A stretch of 64,000 nucleotides of DNA from Atrina japonica (GCA_030159075.1 BROG01000299.1:783897-847896); one strand, 5' to 3'. Positions 12,205 through 22,537 are shown, counted from the first letter of the stretch. The notes: generated by a model not told the origin, from the sequence alone. A program made the numbers and translations.

Positions 12205-13190
12205 CAAGAGGCCCAATGGGCTCTAGCTATTACACTTTTCAAGAATACGTCAATAACAATCCAAAAATATTAAAACTCAACTTATAAAAGGGAAATAACT
12301 CCCAAATGTGCTGACCTGATCTTTCAATGCTGATCATTTTTGCTTCTTTCACTTTTCCTTTAGCTATAATACTTTTCAAGGTAATGTCAATAAACATCCA
12401 AAAAACATGAAAAATCTACTTAGAAGGGAAATAATTCCCAAAAGCGGTGACCTGACAATTTCAACCCTATTGACTTTTTTGTAGATCTTTGCATGCTGAA
12501 CATTTTTGCGTATTTGACTTTTACTCTAGATGATGAAAAATCAACTTAAAGAGGAAATAACTCCCATAAGAGATGAAATGACAATTTCAGCCCTATTGAC
12601 ATTTTTGTAGAGGTTTGCATGCTGATCATTCTTGCTTCTTTTCCTTTCACTCTAGCTATTTTACTTTTGAATATTATGTCAATAAACATCTAAAAACATG
12701 AAAAATCCACATTATAGGGGACATAACTCCCATAAGGGGTGACCTGACAATTTCGGCCCTAGTGTCATTTAAGTAGACCTTTGCATGCTGAACAATTTTG
12801 CCTCTTTCACTTTTCCTCTAGCTATTATACTTTTCAAGATATTGTTAATAAACATACAAACACAAGAAAATTCAACTTAAAAGAGGAAATATCTCCTAAA
12901 ACAAGTGACCTGACAATTTCAGCTCTATTAACTTTTTTGTAGATCTTTGCATGCTGATTATTTTTGCTTCTTTCACTTTTCCTCTAGCTATTGTACTTTT
13001 CAAGATATTGTCAATAAACATCCAAAAACATGAAAAATCAACTTAATGGGAAAATAACTCCCAAAAAGGTTGACCTGACAATTCCAAGCCTATTGCCTAT
13101 TTTGTAGATCTTTGCATGCTGATCATTCTTGCTTGTTTCACTTTTACTCTAGCTATTATACTTTTGAATATAATGTCAATAACTGGGTAC
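12205..13190. repeat. Tandem repeat array, about 165-bp unit
   Basis: It starts acaagaggcccaatgggctc. About six units each contain gggaaataactcccaaaag, a tgacctgacaatttc segment, tttgcatgctgatca and a cttctttcacttttcctcta segment. A related array sits at 42520-43540 inside a larger element with inverted ends. Confidence 0.8.
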
Positions 13191-13499
13191 TATCAAAACA
13201 ACGTATAGGTGTAAAATAAACTTGAGGGCTATGTTTATTGTTTTGAACATTTTAAATCAAATTTTTATGTGAACACGTTTGTGTGAGTGACAATGTGAAC
13301 ATTTTAAATCATATGATGCTAGTGACTATTGCACCAGAAAGAACCAAATTAACAGGGAGATGTAATATCAATGAATAAAAATTGTCTGAAAATTGTATTA
13401 CTAGATGTCGTTTATCATTGACACGTTATTGGTAGATATCCCCCCAAGGAAAGACCACCTCCATTATGAGACCTCACGTCTCTTTCATTTAGGGTGGTC

Positions 13500-13860
13500 T
13501 TATAAGGGGAGACCACTGTATAAGCAAAAATATAAATTCTGGGGGATGAGGCAGGACCCACATATGCACCACTAAATGTGTCTCCACATAACAATCCAAA
13601 ACATACATGGTTTACGGGTGGGTCTGTAAACGAATTTAAGTTATGCATCAGTGAATGTGTTTTCCAATAACGACTAATAATATATATGTTTAGTGTGGGG
13701 TTGTGAACCATTTTAAAGTTATAAGTACAAATATAAATTTCAGGGGTGGGGCAGGACCCCTTCACCCCAGTGACCCAATAATCATACACCAATGAATGTG
13801 TCTACACATAAAAATCAAGAATATACATGGCTCGGTATGGTAGATATGTACCGGTAAATG
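13500..13860. repeat. Short tandem duplication, about 130-bp period
   Basis: Segments around 13520-13610, 13640-13700 and 13730-13830 share aaatataaattc, ggggcaggaccc and aatgtgtctacacataa. The open frames that cross them are repeat translations. Confidence 0.55.
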
Positions 13861-13879
13861 GTTTTTACGAAATGCATAA

Positions 13880-14440
13880 TAAATTTTAATTGTCAAAATC
13901 CAAGATGGCCGCCTGGCAGCCATTTTGTTATCCGACCCACCTGAAATTATACACTGCACAACTACACCTCAAGGAGAACCTATATGCTAAATTTCATAAA
14001 GATCCCTTCATTACTTTCTGAGAAATAGCAACAACAAACTTTAATTGTCAAAATCCAAGATGGCCACCTGGCAGCCATTTTGAGATCCGAACCTCCAGAA
14101 AATGTAAACTACTAATCAACACCTCCAGAAGAACCTATATGTCAAATTTCATAAAGATTCCTTCAGTACTTTCTGAGAAATAGCGATTAATTGTCAAATT
14201 CAAAGACTGCCACCTGGTAGCTATTTTATGATCCGCTCCTCCTGAAAATGTACACAGTACATCTAGACCTCAAGGAGAACCTATAATTCAAATTTCATAA
14301 AGATCTCTTCAGTACTTTCTGAGAAATAGCGATAACAATCTTTAACTGTAAAAATCCAAGATGGCTGCCATTTTGTGATATGATCCACGTGAAAATTTAC
14401 ACTGCACAACAAGACCTCAAGGAGAACCTATTTCTGAGAA
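13880..14440. repeat. Second array of the 155-bp repeat
   Basis: About four units of the same family as 2745-3700, with the ccaagatggccgcctggcag core and the ctttctgagaaatagcgat segment. Confidence 0.8.
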
Positions 14441-16014
14441 ATAGGGATAACAAGAATTGTTTAAGGACGGACGATGGAGACAGACCACATACACAGGGCA
14501 ATCTGAATAGCCCACCACCTGATGCTGGTGGGCTAAAAACAGCCGAGAGGAAAGTGATGACACTTTTCTTTCTTACAAGAGAGATAACTGATCTAAAGTT
14601 GATTCCTTGCAGATGAAGTGAAACATAGAATGTCATCAACAGAAATATTATAGTATATTATCGGAATGGACCATGCCTGACTTTCCGTTACAGTCATGTG
14701 ATCCCAGTACAAACCACTATTCTGACAGAACTGAACGGGACACACTGCACGATAGGTTGTTATATTTCACATGAAGTTAATCAATGTTAAACAAATGGGA
14801 TAACGGCAGGTTCGATTCAACAATGTGTAGTGCAACCGGGCCCAGAATGAGACGACTAGAAAATGGTCTATTGTTGTATACATTTTATAGTGGTAGTATA
14901 TCAACTACAGAACATTCTACCACTTGCTGTTGAAATCTATCAAAAGATTTTGAGAAACACATCTTGACATGAACTCGTACACAGCTTGTTTGTATAGATT
15001 TTTCAATGCATTGTTTTAAAAAGTGCCTCCTCGAATTTAAGTGAATTTGAGCTATATACAATTTGTGAGTTCCTTTTTATTCCTAATAAGTTTGACAATA
15101 TAAATATTAACTCATCAACCCCTGAAAAACAATGAACTCTTCTGTAAATCAATGACTCAGACCAGTCCAATTGTGTCTTTAGGGGTGAATGAGTTAATCA
15201 TTAAGCTTTTAGTTATTTTATGTGGTTTATCAGAATCTTACATTTGTGTATTTAGTGTATAAAGAAATCACGCAAAGTGATAAGAATCTACAGAATAGTA
15301 GGACAAAAGTATGCTTCCAAAAATGAACTTCACTATATATAATCTTAGTAATTCTGCATTTGTTTTATTTTGTCCTCTGAATTTGGTAGACATCCAAAAT
15401 AAATGAAAAATAGCATGTTTAACCCTGGGAGTCTGGGCTTAATTTTGATCATATTTTCGTTTGTTGACATCCATAAATTACTTAAGTATCTATGATTTTA
15501 TTTTGGTGTTTATGTATTACGATGTCACAGATCCATTCATGATCTTTGTACTAAAAAGGAAAATGAGGTCACTCTCATCAATAATAATGTATTTCTCCAA
15601 TAAAACAATAAATAGATTGCAATGGAATTTCTACCAAAATCTATGGTGGCATGGAGATGACATGAAAAAAAAATATTTCTATCATGTGCGCACACACAAA
15701 CTAGTATGTGCACACATAGTAGCTGAGCCAATTATTTCGGATGTTTCAAATATGGATATTTGGTATGTCCCATATGATTCCTTCAGCCACTACGTAAGCA
15801 AGTAAAAACTATTATTTGTGCATGTACTAGCTGAACCAATCATATGGGGCATATGGGAAATCAAAATTTATCCCAGCATATTTGGAATTATGTGCATTGA
15901 CGGATCTAAAGGGGATTGCAACCCCCTTTTAATTTGGCAATTTCTTTTGAAATAAAGAATTGAAGATGACGCACTGTTAAAGTTTCTTTTAATATGGAAT
16001 TAAATCGGTGCTCT
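14441..16014. other. Host DNA without a supported gene
   Basis: The frame at 15461-15805 is AT-rich and lacks domains. It overlaps a short repeated segment (agctgagccaattatttcgg / agctgaaccaatcatatggg). I call nothing here. Confidence 0.4.
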
Positions 16015-16340
16015 AGATATCAAAGTCCCATAACTCTTATGAATACTGCCGAATGTTGGACATAGCCAATCATACTGGAGGATATCAAAGTCCCGTAACT
16101 CTTATGAATACTGCCGAATGTTGGACACAAAGTCCCGTAACTCTTAGGATATCAAAGTCCCGTAACTCTTATGATACTGGTGGATATCAAAGTCCCGGAC
16201 ATAGCCAATCATACTGGAGGATATCAAAGTCCCGTAACTCTTATAAATACTGCCGAATGTTGGACATAGCCAATTATACGGGTGGATATCAAAGTCCTGT
16301 AACTCTAGCAAATTGTGCCGAGTGTTGGACATAGCCAATG
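16015..16340. repeat. Tandem repeat (gatatcaaagtcccgtaactc)
   Basis: Rearranged units contain gatatcaaagtcccgtaact, cttatgaatactgccgaatg and ttggacatagccaatcatac. Open frames across it are repeat translations. Confidence 0.85.
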
Positions 16341-16344
16341 AGAC

Positions 16345-16477
16345 ATGAATCCATGGACAAATAGACAATGGTACACAAAATCAAGATGGGCATATAAAAA
16401 AATTGTCAAAAATTCTAACACCTGAGACCAAGTGCCAGATAGATGTGGAGGAGAATGCAGTGGAACCTCGCCTGAAT
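16345..16477 (+). repeat. Dispersed repeat cut off at the viral element's left edge
   Basis: Nearly the same sequence is found at 32455-32590 in the same orientation. Identity stops at about 16477, where the other copy continues ctaaagaccaccttac. This abrupt end is the best marker for the left junction of the viral element. Confidence 0.65.
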
Positions 16478-16559
16478 TTTCAAATAGGTGTTTGACCTAC
16501 AGCTGTCAAGTTTTAAGGTCAGATTAATAAATTCAGTAATCAGGACCTTTTTCCAAGAA

Positions 16560-19234
16560 CTGTCTGTACGTGTCGATTTCATACAACGATCTACCGAGCG
16601 GTTATTGGATTTACCGATTCCGTCCGAGAGATCTATTACTACTCAATATATCGAACCGTTATTAGATCTCCCGATTCCTGACGATTTTAAAAAAAAGTAT
16701 TTAAAACCCAAACGTGTCTACACGGGCCAGACCTATCGTTACGACAGAATATATCGATATAGACCGTTTATTTGTACAACTCGTAAGGTCGGTGATAAAC
16801 GATAGAGGGTTGCAAAACGGCGATAAATTTCGTCTCATCATCAATCACTCGAAATTCCCGAAACCGTTCAGTACGAAATATATTAACGTCTCGTGGGATT
16901 TAGCCGAAGATTTATTCAAAGCGCTGCAAAAGTATATAGAATATCACGAGGTGCCCTTAGACGAAGTAGAAATAGTCGTCCAGTCTACGATAATGCCGAG
17001 GGGAAAGGGGAGACCCAAAGAACCGTGGTAACAAAGGGAGACCTCGTCGAAGAAGAGAAGTATCATCACGATTAAAAACGACGACGTCACGTGTCTGGCA
17101 CGAGCCATCGTGACGGCGGTGGCCAACAAACATAAAGACAAATGGACGAATTCCCAGCTTCGAAACGGTTTCAACGACAGTCGTAAATTACAAAGGGTCG
17201 AAGCGTTAAATATGACGGCTGTACCTTGGAAGACGCGAAAACGTTTGCCGATCACCTGGGCGTGCAGATCAACGTGGTGGACGGCGAACGGTTCAACGAG
17301 ATCATCTATACGGAGAAATGTTTAGAGTGCGAACGGGTGGTCAAGGACCCGATAACAAGTGTTACAGTTGTAAAACATGGACGACAGAGTATTATTTTTA
17401 CGACATAGAAGCGATGCAAGACACCGGCGTTCACATACCGAATCTAATCGTGTGCCAAGACTTTGGCGGTAACCAATACGAATTTTCTACTGTCGACGAG
17501 TTTTTGCGAGTTTGTCTTGGGTATAAAAACGGTACGTTCATCGCCCACAATGCCAAAGCGTACGACGCGCAGTTTTTGTTAAAGTATTTCGTGGAGCATA
17601 ACGTGAAACCCTACTGCATTTACAACGGCAAACGTTACGTGGGACCGTTACCCAGTAAAAAACATTACGGCGTCGATCACATGAGCAAACGCAATAGGGA
17701 AGAGTTTTTAAAGTGGTACGAGGTGCGAAAGAAAAGAACGACGTGTTTGATTTCCAAGAAGAACTGAGGGAGTACTGCACGTCCGACGTCGAGCCCGAAA
17801 AGATGATAGCCGTCCATAACGATAACGTCGTTCGCGATACGTACAGCGCGAAATCCATTTCTTGGCTGGATCACGTGGCCGAGAGAGACGGCGTCGTCAT
17901 ACGACACGCGCGTTGAACGGCGGCGAGGTGACTCTGCCCGACGACATCGGTAAAGTCGACGGGTACTGCGAAGACACGAGGACGGTTTACGAATTTCAAG
18001 GATGTTTCTGGCACGGGTGTAAAAAGTGTTACGCTCGAGACACCGTCAATAACAAGAACCAATTCGAGATGGACACTCTCAGAAAACGAACCTCCGCGAA
18101 AAACGAGAAGATACGAAGGGCCGGTTACGCGTTCGTCGAGGTTGAGTCTGGGAATGCGATGCGAAAGACATAGCCGTGACGCCGTTAGACCCGCGAGATG
18201 CCTTTTTCGGCGGGTAGGACCAACGTGACCAAGTTGCTGTACGACTTCGACGGTTAGAGAAAAAGGGACGATACGTCGACTTTGTCAGTCTGTACCCGAC
18301 GGTCCAGTTTTATAAGACCTACCCTGTCGGTCACCCCACCAAAATAGTTAATCCCGAGCGTGTCGATCGAACTTGGACGGGGTTCGTCAAATGTAAAGTC
18401 GTGCCGCCCCGGAAATTATATCATCCCGTCCTACCCGTCAAGATGAAATGCGGAAATGCCGAAAAGCTCTTGTTCCCGCTGTGTAAGACGTGCTATTCAA
18501 GGCCTTGGATAAGGGGTACGAGATAGAGAAGATTCAAGAAGTTTATGAAGATCAAGATGGAAAGTTCCGCTTTGAAGGGTCGGGCCGGACACCCCTTACG
18601 ACTCGGAAGAACGTTATAAAGACATGGTCAGAGAACGTTTGGGGATCGACTCGACTTGGGCGAAATAGAGTATAATCCCGGCATGCGCGCCATCTCTAAA
18701 TTATGTCTCAACTCTCTCTGGGGCAAGTTCATCAACGACGACATGGTACAGATGACTTACGATCTCAAAGGGCAATTCGTCGATCAGGCCAAGGACGTCA
18801 ACATCTACATAGCGTGTTTTACGACGGCTCACGCCAGAACCATGTTATACGACGTGTTGGACGTACTCGACGATAGAGTGTTGGGATTCGATACCGATAG
18901 CGTGTGGTACGTCGATCGCGACGACGGGGTCTCGATAACTTGGGCGATTTGACGGACGAGTTAGGCGGCGATTTCATCACGTCGTGGTGCGCCACCGGAC
19001 CCAAATCTTATTCGTACAAAACGAACGCGGGTAAAAAGGTGTGTAAGGTCAAAGGATTTAGTCTGAATTACGAAAATTCTCTCTACATCAACCGAGAAGC
19101 GATGAGAAAACGCCATCACGAGAGATTCCGCAACCAAACGTGTCGTGAATCGATATCAGGAGAAAGAGTTTACGTTGTGTTACGATAAACGGGTGATGAA
19201 GGACGGGTACGACACGTTACCCTACGGGTATTAA
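16560..19234 (+). pseudogene. Protein-primed-type family B DNA polymerase, frameshifted
   Basis: This is the replicative polymerase of the element. Exonuclease motifs are visible: Exo I FYDIEAM (Asp codon 17402-17404, Glu 17408-17410), Exo II HNAKAYD (Asn 17549-17551, Asp 17564-17566) and Exo III YCTSDVE (Asp 17785-17787). Polymerase motifs follow: A DFVSLYP (Asp 18278-18280), B KLCLNSLWGK (from 18698) and C FDTDSVW (18890-18901). A conserved YEFQGCFWHGC segment lies near 17988-18017 and the thumb-like CATGPKSYSYKT near 18990. The C-terminus reads TLPYGY before the stop at 19232-19234. The reading moves between all three frames at about ten places (for example near 17030, 17350, 17730, 17905, 18214, 18255, 18640 and 18930). 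The stretches between Exo II and Exo III, and between motifs A and B, look shorter than the family norm. All catalytic residues survive, but no continuous product is possible from this sequence. The N-terminus is uncertain. A duplicated LLDLPIP motif is seen near 16600 and 16660. Confidence 0.9.
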
Positions 19235-19259
19235 AAAATTTATTATTAATAAATTTTTT
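19233..19259. terminator. Palindrome at polymerase/integrase convergent ends
   Basis: A perfect 13-bp inverted repeat with a 1-nt centre: AAAAAATTTATTA at 19233-19245 and its complement at 19247-19259. It overlaps the polymerase stop codon and abuts the integrase stop (19260-19262). A comparable palindrome lies at 22921-22943, also between convergent genes. I infer a bidirectional 3'-end or termination signal. Confidence 0.6.
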
Positions 19260-19855
19260 TTAATCGACGACGACCAATAATTCCTCTCGGACGAACGTTC
19301 TATGAGGTGCCGGTTCCTTGAGCTGATACAGGTCGATGCCTTGCATTCTGGGCGGATCGGTCTCTTCGTTGATCGTTTTGACGACAAACAACTGTTCGCC
19401 CAACGTTCTATTAAATCGTTCGACGAACGATGGCTTGGTCGCGGTGAAGGTCGACCCGTCCCCTTTTTTATTCTAGTGCCGTGTCGGGTCATGAGTTTGG
19501 TGACGGCGCCCATGAATTCGCGGCCGGGGTCGACTTGTAATAATTTGGGAAACGTCATCGGCCACCTACTTTGGTCGTCAGCGGTTCCGCTTCTTTGTAG
19601 GCCCACGTCGACCAACGTCAGCGCGTATTTGTACGTTTTCCCGTCCACCTTGTCGTGCGGTAAAAACAACAGGTCGGCCTGGTGAGTGTCGTTTTCTTTC
19701 GCGTCTTCGAATCGAGGTCTCACGATCTTCTTGGGTGCCGGTAGGTAGATTTGCCACTGTTTTTTCAGGAATTCCAACGCTTCCTTCTCGCTGACGTCCA
19801 ATTTCCCGATGGCGGCCTTTCCTTTCCAATAGTGTTTGTGATAGATCTCTTCCAT
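19260..19855 (-). CDS. Retrovirus-like DDE integrase, frameshifted
   Basis: The start codon at 19853-19855 is followed by a basic N-terminal segment and then the rve catalytic core. The first Asp sits in HQADLLFLPHD (codon 19673-19675) and the second in LLQVDPGREF (19529-19531). The Glu in SFVERFNRTL (19419-19421) is read in another frame. The second Asp and the Glu are about 36 codons apart, matching the D,D(35)E arrangement. Frameshifts lie near 19595-19610 and between the second Asp and the Glu. The C-terminal part in the shifted frame is rich in Pro/Glu and ends VVVD. It would insert the element into host DNA. It lies 3 bp downstream of the preceding reverse gene, so it is probably part of the same transcript region. 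The triad is preserved, but the gene as written is interrupted. Confidence 0.88.
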
Positions 19856-19858
19856 TTT

Positions 19859-20193
19859 TTAAGTCATGAATTTTTTTAACGACCGATCACGATGTCTTTC
19901 TGTTCTTTCCGAATAGAAATCGCTCAACTTCGGTTCGGGCGGCGGGTAACGCCGCGTCTTCCGTCATCTGCGAGTTGGCGGCGTCCATTCCTTGTAGGTG
20001 TAGAGGGCGTGTCCTTCCTTCTGCCGCCTCTCGTTGACGAAATCCAATCGTTTCGTGCGTTCGCGATTCCACCGATCTCGAGCCTCGGTCAGTCGTTCCA
20101 TCTGCTTTTGCTCGCCGTGATTCGAGAATAAGAAGTTGGATCCCGAGAAGGCGAAGGCGTTGACTAACGAAACATCATTCCGATCGATGCCAT
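19859..20193 (-). CDS. Conserved small coiled-coil protein, frameshifted
   Basis: It starts at 20191-20193 with MASIGMMFR. It then shifts frame into a glycine/phenylalanine-rich segment (AFAFSGSNFLFSNHGEQK) followed by a strongly charged helix with many Arg/Glu, typical of a coiled coil. After further frame changes it ends with PPPEPKLSDFYSERTE and a stop at 19859-19861, just before the integrase start. About 110 codons. The layout of a short apolar N-terminus, a charged helix and a proline-then-SDFY tail is one I associate with uncharacterised proteins of Polinton-like elements. No biochemical function is known to me. Confidence 0.55.
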
Positions 20194-20214
20194 TTTAATT
20201 AAAGTTTTTAAAGT

Positions 20215-20383
20215 TTATTTCATGATATCGGCGGGAATGACGCCCTTCTTGACCAGCATGTCTTTGGTGTACTCGGCCAAAATATAGTAAGATCGAGATC
20301 CAGCTTGGGCGCGGCCGTCTTGAGGAACTTCCCGTCACGACGGCCGCGTGATACGCGGTGTTGACCAAATCTTTTTCACTCAT
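20215..20383 (-). CDS. Small protein, paralogue of the next gene, frameshifted
   Basis: It begins MSEKDLVNTAYHAAVV, almost identical to the start of the gene at 20403-20597, so the two are tandem paralogues at least over their first 15 codons. After about codon 18 the reading shifts. The last part, in another frame, reads KDMLVKKGVIPADIMK before the stop at 20215-20217. A start preceded by TATAAA fits the pattern of this block. About 55 codons. Function unknown. Confidence 0.5.
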
Positions 20384-20402
20384 TTTATAATGAAAAAGAT
20401 TA
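20384..20402 (-). promoter_or_regulatory. Upstream AT box of the 20215-20383 gene
   Basis: On the reverse strand the start codon is directly preceded by CATTATAAA, a degenerate form of the TCACTATAAA box found before the next two genes. Confidence 0.4.
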
Positions 20403-20597
20403 TTATTTATCGGAGTTTATTACCGTCTCCGTCGTGTCGTTGTTCGTATTGTAGAGCTCGTCGCAGTAAGTGTTCATTCTGAAGAGCATGGGTTGGTTGT
20501 CGTCCTCGTCGTCCGCCTTAAAGTCGACGTCGTCTTTTTCTATTCCCATTCCGACGACTGCGTAATACGCGGTGTTTACCAAATCTTTTTCACTCAT
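20403..20597 (-). CDS. Small acidic protein (MSEKDLVNTAY family), intact
   Basis: An uninterrupted 64-codon frame beginning MSEKDLVNTAYYAVVG, followed by an Asp-rich middle (KADDEDDNQP) and a polar tail ending VINSDK. Its N-terminus duplicates that of the neighbouring gene at 20215-20383, indicating tandem duplication and divergence. It has a clear conserved upstream box. No domain is recognised. The short amphipathic start and acidic tail do not suggest an enzyme. Confidence 0.6.
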   Translation of the reverse strand: MSEKDLVNTAYYAVVGMGIEKDDVDFKADDEDDNQPMLFRMNTYCDELYNTNNDTTETVINSDK

Positions 20598-20632
20598 TTT
20601 ATAGTGATTTTTTTATTTAATACATTTCATTG
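20598..20632 (-). promoter_or_regulatory. Conserved upstream box, copy 1
   Basis: Reading the reverse strand, a block containing ATGAAATGTATTAAATAAA then AATCACTATAAA ends at the start codon. The same block, with small length differences, lies before the gene at 20638-20820. Its conservation outside coding sequence and its TATA-like end next to ATG argue for a promoter, reminiscent of compact viral promoters at the start codon. Confidence 0.6.
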
Positions 20633-20637
20633 GAGTC

Positions 20638-20820
20638 TTATTCTTCTTCAGGTTCTGGAGCTTCGTCTTCTTCGGTACTGACGGAGTGGTGGTGATGGTG
20701 GTGGTGGACGTTAGCTTCCACTACTTGTGCGATCATGACAACGAATAGACTCGTGGTGATGATTCCCGACGCCATCAACACCGCCGTGTTCACGATTGTT
20801 CTCACTGTCTCGTTACACAT
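20638..20820 (-). CDS. Small membrane protein with histidine run, intact
   Basis: A 60-codon uninterrupted frame. Residues about 11-35 form one hydrophobic segment (TAVLMASGIITTSLFVVMIA), followed by seven consecutive histidines at about 39-45 and an acidic Glu/Pro tail ending EPEPEEE. The architecture is a single-pass small membrane protein with a metal-binding-like His tract and a negatively charged tail. The promoter box immediately precedes it. I do not recognise a family. A virion membrane or entry-related role would be guesswork. Confidence 0.6.
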   Translation of the reverse strand: MCNETVRTIVNTAVLMASGIITTSLFVVMIAQVVEANVHHHHHHHSVSTEEDEAPEPEEE

Positions 20821-20852
20821 TTTTATAGTGATTTTTATTTAATACATTTCAT
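20821..20852 (-). promoter_or_regulatory. Conserved upstream box, copy 2
   Basis: Second copy of the box described at 20598-20632: ATGAAATGTATTAAATAAAA followed by ATCACTATAAA adjoining the start codon at 20820. It overlaps the 3' end of the gene at 20839-21129. Confidence 0.6.
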
Positions 20853-21129
20853 GGGGATTGGGTCCTTCTTTTTTTTTTTTTTTAGGTTCTGGTGGTGGTG
20901 GTTTGTCGGCGGCGATGACGGTGTAGACGACGGTTGGGTTTTCCCGTACAACACCAATCCGACTACCGCGAGTCCTCGCCGATCGCTAGCCATTTCCAGC
21001 TATCAGCATTGCTATTAGCATTGCTATCCTACTATTAGCATTGCTAACGACTCCATCTCTTTTGCGCTCCCTTCTTCCCGCTTCTTGACGTTTCGGATTC
21101 TTTTTCGTTAGGAGTTCTTCCGGATTCAT
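20839..21129 (-). CDS. Putative basic/hydrophobic membrane protein, frameshifted
   Basis: A start at 21127-21129 (preceded by GATATAAAAAAGG) gives a basic N-terminus (MNPEELLTKKNPKRQEAGRR), an Asn/Ala/Ser spacer and a hydrophobic segment (IAMLIAMLIAG). The frame then breaks near 20990. A second apolar patch (GLAVVGLVLYG), a later shift into TVIAADKPPPPEPKKKKK, and a stop at 20839-20841 follow. A run of 15 T on the given strand at 20869-20883 encodes the Lys tract and is a plausible indel spot. The short repeat tagcattgcta at 21006-21045 encodes the Asn-Ala-Asn portion. Function unknown. Confidence 0.45.
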
Positions 21130-21154
21130 CACCTTTTTTATATCCTCCGTTTTT

Positions 21155-21582
21155 TTAAATCCCGTTATATAACGGCTGGATGTGGGCGGCGAGACTGATG
21201 GGGGCCAGGTAGGAACCGAAATGGTAGAACAGGCTGCAGCACGCTTCGCCGATGGCCGCGTCCAGGAAGGGATCTTCGCTCAGTTCTTCGATCAGAGTTT
21301 AGGTTCGTTCTTCACTTCGAAAAAATATTTAGACTTCTGAGCGTACAGCGTGATGATGGAATTGGCGATCGATTTACTCATGCGCATGCCGAGTCGCGCG
21401 TTGAGCAGACGATTTAGATTACCCAGTTCCTTGTCGTTCATCTTGTTCAGATCGTCGACGGTCACGTCTTTCCCCAGGAATGTGACCCCGATCCTATAAC
21501 GGTCGATAACCTGTCCTTTGATCGAGTCGTCTACCGTCGTCTCGGCCGTAGCGACGTTCGTTAGTATCTCGTCTACGTTCAT
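21155..21582 (-). CDS. Conserved uncharacterised element protein, one frameshift
   Basis: It starts MNVDEILTNVATAETTVDD, is largely helical and charged, and passes through MSKSIANSIITLYAQ. It shifts frame at about 21295 into ELSEDPFLDAAIGEACC and a C-terminus rich in Tyr, Ala and Leu ending with a stop at 21155-21157. About 140 codons. The composition and motif order (an opening ILTNVATAE, a middle segment on inhabiting a tyrosine/aspartate-rich region, a terminal DPFLDAA...GSYLAPIS) match uncharacterised proteins that accompany capsid genes in Polinton-like elements. No catalytic motif is visible. Confidence 0.6.
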
Positions 21583-21660
21583 CTCCTTTTTTTTACATTT
21601 TATTTATATTTTGTGTAAAAAACGTTACGTTTTTACAAAAATACTGTCATTTTAATTTAT

Positions 21661-21975
21661 TTATTCCGTGTCGGACTCCAAGTCCAAGTCTTCTACGCAG
21701 TCGGCCAAATCCGGTAGAGGAGCAACGTCGATCGTTTTGACGATGATGACCTGGTGTAAGAGAGTTTGCAAGGATACGGTCGATTCTTTGTTGGCGATGT
21801 AAACGTTGTCTACGCGTAAAGAACCGATGGCCAGACATCGTTTTTTCTTCTCGTATTGGTGAAGATCGACTTCGACGAGCGGATGTTTATCTTTCGGATC
21901 GTCGGTCGTTCTCTTTCTATAAAAAGTAGGCTTGTCTCTGTCCCCCTGTTTAACTTTCGAGTAGATCGTTGACAT
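21661..21975 (-). CDS. Unknown 104-aa protein, intact
   Basis: A complete frame from ATG at 21973-21975 to a stop at 21661. The first half is basic and polar (DRDKPTFYRKRTTDDPKDK), the middle is beta-prone (CLAIGSLRVDNVYIANKE) and the end is acidic (CVEDLDLESDTE). The start lies inside the last codons of the upstream gene (21950-22284) in a different frame, so the two are overlapped and probably co-expressed. No known domain is recognised. Confidence 0.6.
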   Translation of the reverse strand: MSTIYSKVKQGDRDKPTFYRKRTTDDPKDKHPLVEVDLHQYEKKKRCLAIGSLRVDNVYIANKESTVSLQTLLHQVIIVKTIDVAPLPDLADCVEDLDLESDTE

Positions 21976-22284
21976 CCACGGGGGTTTTTCTACCTTTTTC
22001 TTTCAGTGTTTTTGCGAGTTTTTCTATGGATTCCCTCAAGACTGCCTCGATCTTTTCCAACATGGCGGCGAATTCTTTTCCGCATTTAAATTTCATAGTA
22101 TAATCGGAACCGTCCTCGTATTGCCACAAGCCGGACGACTCCGTTTTGGGAGTGCGTATTTCACGTCGCCTGTCGGGGTACTGATACGCGACGTAAAACG
22201 CGTTGATAACGCTTCCCTTTCTTATCGACGTAATGGGCGCCCGTCCTTAAATTGTTCACGTCAAAGTTCTCGAACGAATGCCAT
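21950..22284 (-). CDS. Unknown protein overlapping the next gene, frameshifted
   Basis: It begins at 22282-22284 (MAFVREL) but changes frame within a few codons, and again near 22200. The final, longest segment runs YVAYQYPDRRREIRTPK, then WQYEDGSDYTMKFKCG and a Lys/Glu-rich helix (EKIEAVLRESIEKLAKTL) to a stop at 21950-21952. The helix is a likely coiled coil. The 3' end overlaps the 21661-21975 gene by 26 bp. Function unknown. Confidence 0.5.
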
Positions 22285-22323
22285 GTTTTTTTTAATAACG
22301 AATAAATTTTCTTTATGCCATTT

Positions 22324-22461
22324 TCAAATCTTTTGCAAAAGTCGTCTCAACCATCGTTCCGTTCGATGATAACGTTCTAAACGTAATAGATAGAGTATCG
22401 CGAATAAGAAGAGTAAACACCATAAAACGATGATGAACGTGAGCAACGCGAACAAGACCAT
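22324..22461 (-). CDS. Small single-pass membrane protein (45 aa), intact
   Basis: A short complete frame. After Met there is an uninterrupted hydrophobic segment of about 25 residues (LFALLTFIIVLWCLLFLFAI). An Arg-rich tail including RLERYHRTERWLRRLLQ follows, then the stop at 22324-22326. This is the classic topology of a small viral membrane protein with a cytosolic basic tail. It diverges from the zinc-finger gene across a 76-bp AT-rich spacer. Confidence 0.55.
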   Translation of the reverse strand: MVLFALLTFIIVLWCLLFLFAILYLLRLERYHRTERWLRRLLQKI

Positions 22462-22537
22462 CTCGGTTAAAACGTTTCATTTCTTAACGTAAAAAAATTT
22501 GTTAAAACACTTAAACAATAGATATATAAATAAAAAA
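22462..22537. promoter_or_regulatory. Divergent promoter region
   Basis: A 76-bp AT-rich spacer separates the divergent starts at 22461 and 22538. It contains gatatataaataaaaaaatg leading directly into the forward start codon, a TATA-like arrangement. Confidence 0.45.

Noticed and set aside
13415..13792. 125-codon reverse frame
   Set aside because: It lies entirely in a short tandem duplication; the residues repeat with the DNA period.
15461..15805. 114-codon open frame
   Set aside because: AT-driven codon use, no domain, overlaps a locally repeated segment, and no splice or start context.
16488..16805. Separate gene upstream of the polymerase
   Set aside because: Its right half is the polymerase N-terminal region read out of frame; only the LLDLPIP part may be genuine N-terminus.
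21001..21050. CRISPR-like or origin-like iterons (tagcattgcta)
   Set aside because: Only about three short copies without regular spacers, located inside a coding region.
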